Shown here: positions 38,401 to 40,845 of the stretch, piece after piece
Layout: the number at the start of each line of letters is the position of its first letter
How positions within the stretch are numbered: the first letter of the stretch is position 1
NCBI GenBank assembly: GCA_004138175.2
Contig: RYFE02000043.1
Coordinates: forward strand, 1 to 40,845
DNA: 40,845 bases
Source of the DNA: Chloroflexales bacterium ZM16-3
GTDB lineage: Bacteria > Chloroflexota > Chloroflexia > Chloroflexales > Chloroflexaceae
Direction: 5' to 3'
The notes under the pieces: generated by a model
Seen by the model: only the letters and a program-made list of their open reading frames with translations
Database searches by the model: none
Told to the model about the DNA's origin: nothing
Made by a program: the position numbers and the translations under genes

Positions 38401-39158
38401 GAGGATGGCGAGCAGCTCCACGTTCACGCCCCAGGTTCGGATTGAGGTCGGCAGCGAGAGCGCCGTAAGCTACGACACCGTCGCCTTTGCACCCGACGGC
38501 ACCCTGTTCTACGCCAAGCGCGAGGGCGGCCTCTACCGCGGATGCACCTACCTCAGTGCCGGCACGGCAACCTCATCCGACGGCGGCATCTGCTACGCGG
38601 GCGAGCCGACGATCTTTGGCGGCAATGTCCGGGGCGTCGCCTTCACCCTGGTGAAGCCGCCGGTCGTGACGAACCCCGACCTACGGATCAGCAAGACCGC
38701 CTCGGCGCCGACCATCGTCGCCGGTGGGACGCTGACCTACACCCTGGCCGTGCGCAATGTCGGCGCGGTGACCGGCGGCGGCGTCATCGTCACCGACACA
38801 CTGCCGACGAGCGTGACCTTCCTCTCCGCGAGCACGACGCGCGGCGAGAGCTGCCCCGCGCCGAGCGGCGCGCTGTTCCAGTGTTCGCTGGCCCCGATTG
38901 ACTCGGGCGCGGGCGTGGACGTCTTCATCCGCGTCCAGGGCACTGTAAGCGCGGTCGGCCCGATCCAGAATAACGCCAGCGTCGGCGGCAGCCAGGCCGA
39001 CTCGGACACGACCAACAACAACGCGATCAATGTCGTCAGCGGCATCACGCCCACGCCGACCGACACGCCAACCAATACGCCGACGGCGACCAACACGCCA
39101 ACCAATACGCCCACGCCGACGCGCGGCATCGCCACCCCGACGCCGAGCGGCGCATTCA
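35417..39158 (+). CDS. Giant exported protein, LamG / beta-propeller / DUF11 portion
   Basis: The continuation of the preceding gene in the +1 frame. In order: Ig-like modules (VQVSIDGGAFTDADI; VRAVDKASNVTA), a LamG/concanavalin-like domain around 36.6-37.2 kb (VLAMPFDDPPGATTFRDVSR, GWHMVAQTLGGGGQLLYVDG, LRGSLDEFKLFD), another Ig-like domain, YWTD-type propeller repeats (MYWVEATTIRRANLDGTG; VYWSEPGAIKRANLDGSG), a DUF11 domain (DLRISKTASAPTIVAGGTL..DTLPTSVTF) and a Pro/Thr linker (TPTPTDTPTNTPTATNTPTN). The native sequence ends at 39158, where a TnpB element is inserted; the open frame reads into the element to 39247. A surface adhesin or stalk role is inferred. Confidence 0.82.
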
Positions 39159-39272
39159 CAGAAAAAGACCCGCGTGGAAGCCGCAGGGCTTTAGCCCTAG
39201 CGGAGGAAACGCGGGCGCGGCGCAAGGACGACTCGCACCTCGCATGAGCGCGCCGCGATTCCAGCTGCTGGC

Positions 39273-39301
39273 TTGCACGATACGTCCATGTGTGCTATAC
39301 T
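39273..39301 (+). promoter_or_regulatory. Promoter of tnpB
   Basis: TTGCAC (39273-39278), a 17-nt spacer and TATACT (39296-39301). The start of transcription would fall within a few bases of GTG 39309, suggesting a leaderless mRNA. Confidence 0.6.
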
Positions 39302-39308
39302 TCACTTT

Positions 39309-40427
39309 GTGAAACTCATTGCCCAACTGAAACTCCTTCCTACACCCGAACAGGCGGATGCGCTGCTGCGCACGCTGGAAACGACGAACGCGGCCTGCAA
39401 CTCCATGAGCCAGGTCGCATGGGACGCCAAGACGTTCGGCAAGTTCGACTTGCAGAAGCTCTGCTATGCGCCGGTGCGCGAGCGGTTCGGGCTGGCTGCA
39501 CAGGTGACGATCCGTGCGCTGGCGAAGGTCGCAGACGCCTACAAGCTCGATACGAAGCGGCTGCGCACCTTTCGCCCCCATGCGGCTATCGCCTATGACG
39601 ACCGGATCTTGTCGTATGCCATCCCCGACTCGTCGGTGTCGATCTGGACATTGGAGGGGCGGCAACGTATCCCATTCGTCTGCGGCACGCGCCAGCGGGA
39701 GTTGCTTGCCACGCGCCAAGGGGAAACCGATCTGGCGTTCGTGCGCGGCGAGTGGTATCTGTTCGCCGTGTGCGACGTGGATGAACCCGACCCCCAGGAC
39801 GTAGACGATGTGATCGGGATCGACCTGGGGAGAACCAACATCGCCACCGATAGCGACGGCACGATCCACAGCGGGAGCACCGTCAAGAGCGTGCGCTATC
39901 GGCATCGGCGGCTGCGCAACCGTCTGCAAAAGAAAGGCACGCTGGCGGCGAAGCGGCGGCTGCGCAAGCTGGCCGGGCAGGAATACCGCTTCGCCAAGGA
40001 CGTAAACCACACGATTAGCAAGCGCATCGTTCGGGAGGCTCAACGCACAAAGCGTGCGATTGCCCTTGAAGACCTCAAGGGGATTCGTATGCGGGTGAGG
40101 GCTCGGAAGTCTCAGCGCACCGTCCTGCATAGCTGGTCGTTCTTTCAACTGCAAGCTTACATTGCCTATAAGGCCCGGCAGGTAGGCGTCCCCGTTGTTC
40201 TGGTCAATCCCCGTAATACCTCGCGTACATGCCCGACGTGCGGGCACAGCGCCAAGGCGAACCGGGCAACCCAGGCGAGTTTCACGTGCGTTCAGTGTGG
40301 CTGCGCTGGTCATGCTGATACAATCGCTGCCGGGAACATTCGTGTTCTCGGTAGGGCTGCCGTCATGCAGCCGTACATCTCGGAGAGCGCCGGGCGCTCT
40401 AGCCAGAGACAAGCCGTGGGGCTTTAG
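39309..40427 (+). CDS. tnpB: TnpB RNA-guided nuclease
   Basis: 372 residues from GTG 39309 (VKLIAQLKLLPTPEQADALL, the usual TnpB opening); an open extension to TTG 39273 overlaps the -35 box. The split RuvC triad is present: D172 in GIDLGRTNIATD, E254 in AIALEDLKGIR and D337 in AGHADTIAAGNI. The zinc ribbon is CPTCGH..CVQCG. A basic arginine/lysine helix (SVRYRHRRLRNRLQKKGTL) fits guide-RNA binding. TnpB cuts DNA next to a TAM using an omega RNA made from the 3' part of its own gene and the right end. The stop codon lies inside the right-end hairpin, so gene and guide RNA overlap. No inactivating change is visible. Confidence 0.92.
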   Translation: MKLIAQLKLLPTPEQADALLRTLETTNAACNSMSQVAWDAKTFGKFDLQKLCYAPVRERFGLAAQVTIRALAKVADAYKLDTKRLRTFRPHAAIAYDDRILSYAIPDSSVSIWTLEGRQRIPFVCGTRQRELLATRQGETDLAFVRGEWYLFAVCDVDEPDPQDVDDVIGIDLGRTNIATDSDGTIHSGSTVKSVRYRHRRLRNRLQKKGTLAAKRRLRKLAGQEYRFAKDVNHTISKRIVREAQRTKRAIALEDLKGIRMRVRARKSQRTVLHSWSFFQLQAYIAYKARQVGVPVVLVNPRNTSRTCPTCGHSAKANRATQASFTCVQCGCAGHADTIAAGNIRVLGRAAVMQPYISESAGRSSQRQAVGL

Positions 40428-40460
40428 CCCCTGCGGTTCATGACCAAGAATGTGTTCTAC
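40414..40460 (+). ncRNA. Predicted omega RNA 3' hairpin and guide
   Basis: The right-end hairpin CCGTGGGGC...GCCCCTGCGG (40414-40436) should be the last scaffold stem, and the ~16-20 nt beyond the element end (from TGACCAAGAATG at 40441) should serve as guide. The 5' boundary of the RNA lies within tnpB and cannot be placed by eye. Based on characterised TnpB systems; nothing here shows transcription. Confidence 0.55.
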
Positions 40461-40845
40461 ACGCGGCTGGACGTGAGCGCCAACCCGGATCGCGGCTAGG
40501 TCGTGAGCTATGCGGTGAATGGTGGCGGGGGCGGGTTCGATATCGGCGTACAGACCTCCGACCCGCGAGGTATGGCCTACGACCCGATCAACGCCAAGCT
40601 CTACTGGGGCGACCGCACCGCGAACACGATCATCCGCTCGAACCTCGACGGCTCGGCGCAGCAGACCGTGCTCAGCATCACCAACCCGTACTGGCTGGCG
40701 CTCGATGCGACGATGGGCACCTTGTACATCACCAGCTGCCCATCCTCCTGCGACATCCTGCCCTACGACCTCCAGAGCGACACGCTGGGCAGCGCGCTTG
40801 TGACAAGTAGGGCCTATACAAACGTTACTGTCACCAGCCGCCACG
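40441..40845 (+). pseudogene. Separated continuation of the giant exported protein (runs off the window)
   Basis: In the host frame it reads TKNVFYTRLDVSANPDRG, then an in-frame TAG at 40497-40499, then VVSYAVNGGGGGFDIGVQTS and further YWTD-type propeller repeats (KLYWGDRTANTIIRSNLDG; PYWLALDATMGTLYITSC). The YWTD repeats match those before the insertion, confirming that the propeller or a second propeller was interrupted. The extra stop means it would not be restored even after element excision, unless it is a sequence error. Confidence 0.8.

Larger units (their letters stand above)
39159..40440 (+). mobile_element. TnpB-only IS200/IS605-type element, ends resolved
   Basis: The host frame is restored by joining 39158 to 40441 (GCATTCA + TGACCAAG gives AFMTKNVFYTRLD), which fixes the 1,282-bp element. 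It lies 3' of TTCA (39155-39158) and itself ends in TTCA (40437-40440), as expected when a HUH transposase cleaves after a short target. No flanking duplication and no terminal inverted repeats; instead each end has a subterminal hairpin: CCGCAGGGCTTTAGCCCTAG (39181) and GTGGGGCTTTAGCCCCTGCG (40416). No tnpA is present, so mobility would need a TnpA in trans. Confidence 0.88.

Noticed and set aside
32221-39158. Diversity-generating retroelement acting on the giant surface protein
   Set aside because: No reverse transcriptase, template repeat or adenine-biased variable region is visible in the window.
39156-40844. 562-residue minus-strand open frame across the TnpB element
   Set aside because: It spans an insertion junction that breaks a real gene, which a genuine gene could not do by chance, and it opposes TnpB with its full catalytic triad.

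Overview
The window is GC-rich with short-spaced operons. Gene content suggests a member of the Chloroflexota (filamentous Chloroflexales-like): a fused HPr-enzyme I, giant secreted TSP3/LamG/HYR proteins, DUF4386 and CPBP membrane proteins, and abundant ISL3, IS1 and TnpB elements. This placement is inferred from gene style only; there is no rRNA or tRNA in the window.

Layout. 0.15-2.65 kb: a compact plus-strand group (CPBP protease, a frameshifted deazaflavin-dependent nitroreductase-like gene, two membrane proteins) closed by a strong terminator. 2.75-7.5 kb: an accessory strip with remnants of a DUF262/DUF3696 ATPase pair, a secreted serine hydrolase, a small Cys-rich ORF, strong hairpins, a resolvase stump and a CpaF ATPase with its core deleted. 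7.7-13.3 kb: one very large minus-strand exported protein (metzincin motif, parallel beta-helix, HYR repeats, C-terminal 72-residue repeats) whose last repeat is broken by a 76-nt deletion. 13.5-14.1 kb: a MITE with a target-site duplication and nested ISL3-derived inverted repeats.

14.17-22.8 kb is the metabolic centre: a PRD-type regulator with a near-consensus promoter, then separate mannitol-type EIIC, EIIB and EIIA, a fused HPr-EI, a long zinc-type alcohol dehydrogenase and a PfkB-family sugar-phosphate kinase. Together they look like a self-contained import, phosphorylation, oxidation and second-phosphorylation pathway for a hexitol. Each larger intergenic gap in this block holds a long palindrome.

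23.4-26.1 kb: KatG with an upstream Fur/PerR-type regulator. 22.8-23.4 and 26.2-31.2 kb are a graveyard of mobile and plasmid functions (tyrosine integrase, two ISL3 transposases, serine resolvase, ParA, IS1), with one intact DUF4386 gene. 31.2-40.8 kb: a NarL-type response regulator with a MITE just upstream of its start, divergent from a giant secreted protein. That protein carries a +1 frameshift and is cut by a precisely delimited, TnpB-only IS200/IS605-type element.

The most notable observations are three copies of an apparently unnamed MITE, each with its own perfect 8-bp target duplication; the TnpB element, whose flanks allow its ends, TAM and guide to be read; the autonomous PTS operon; and the recurrent single-base frameshifts, which could be real decay or assembly error.
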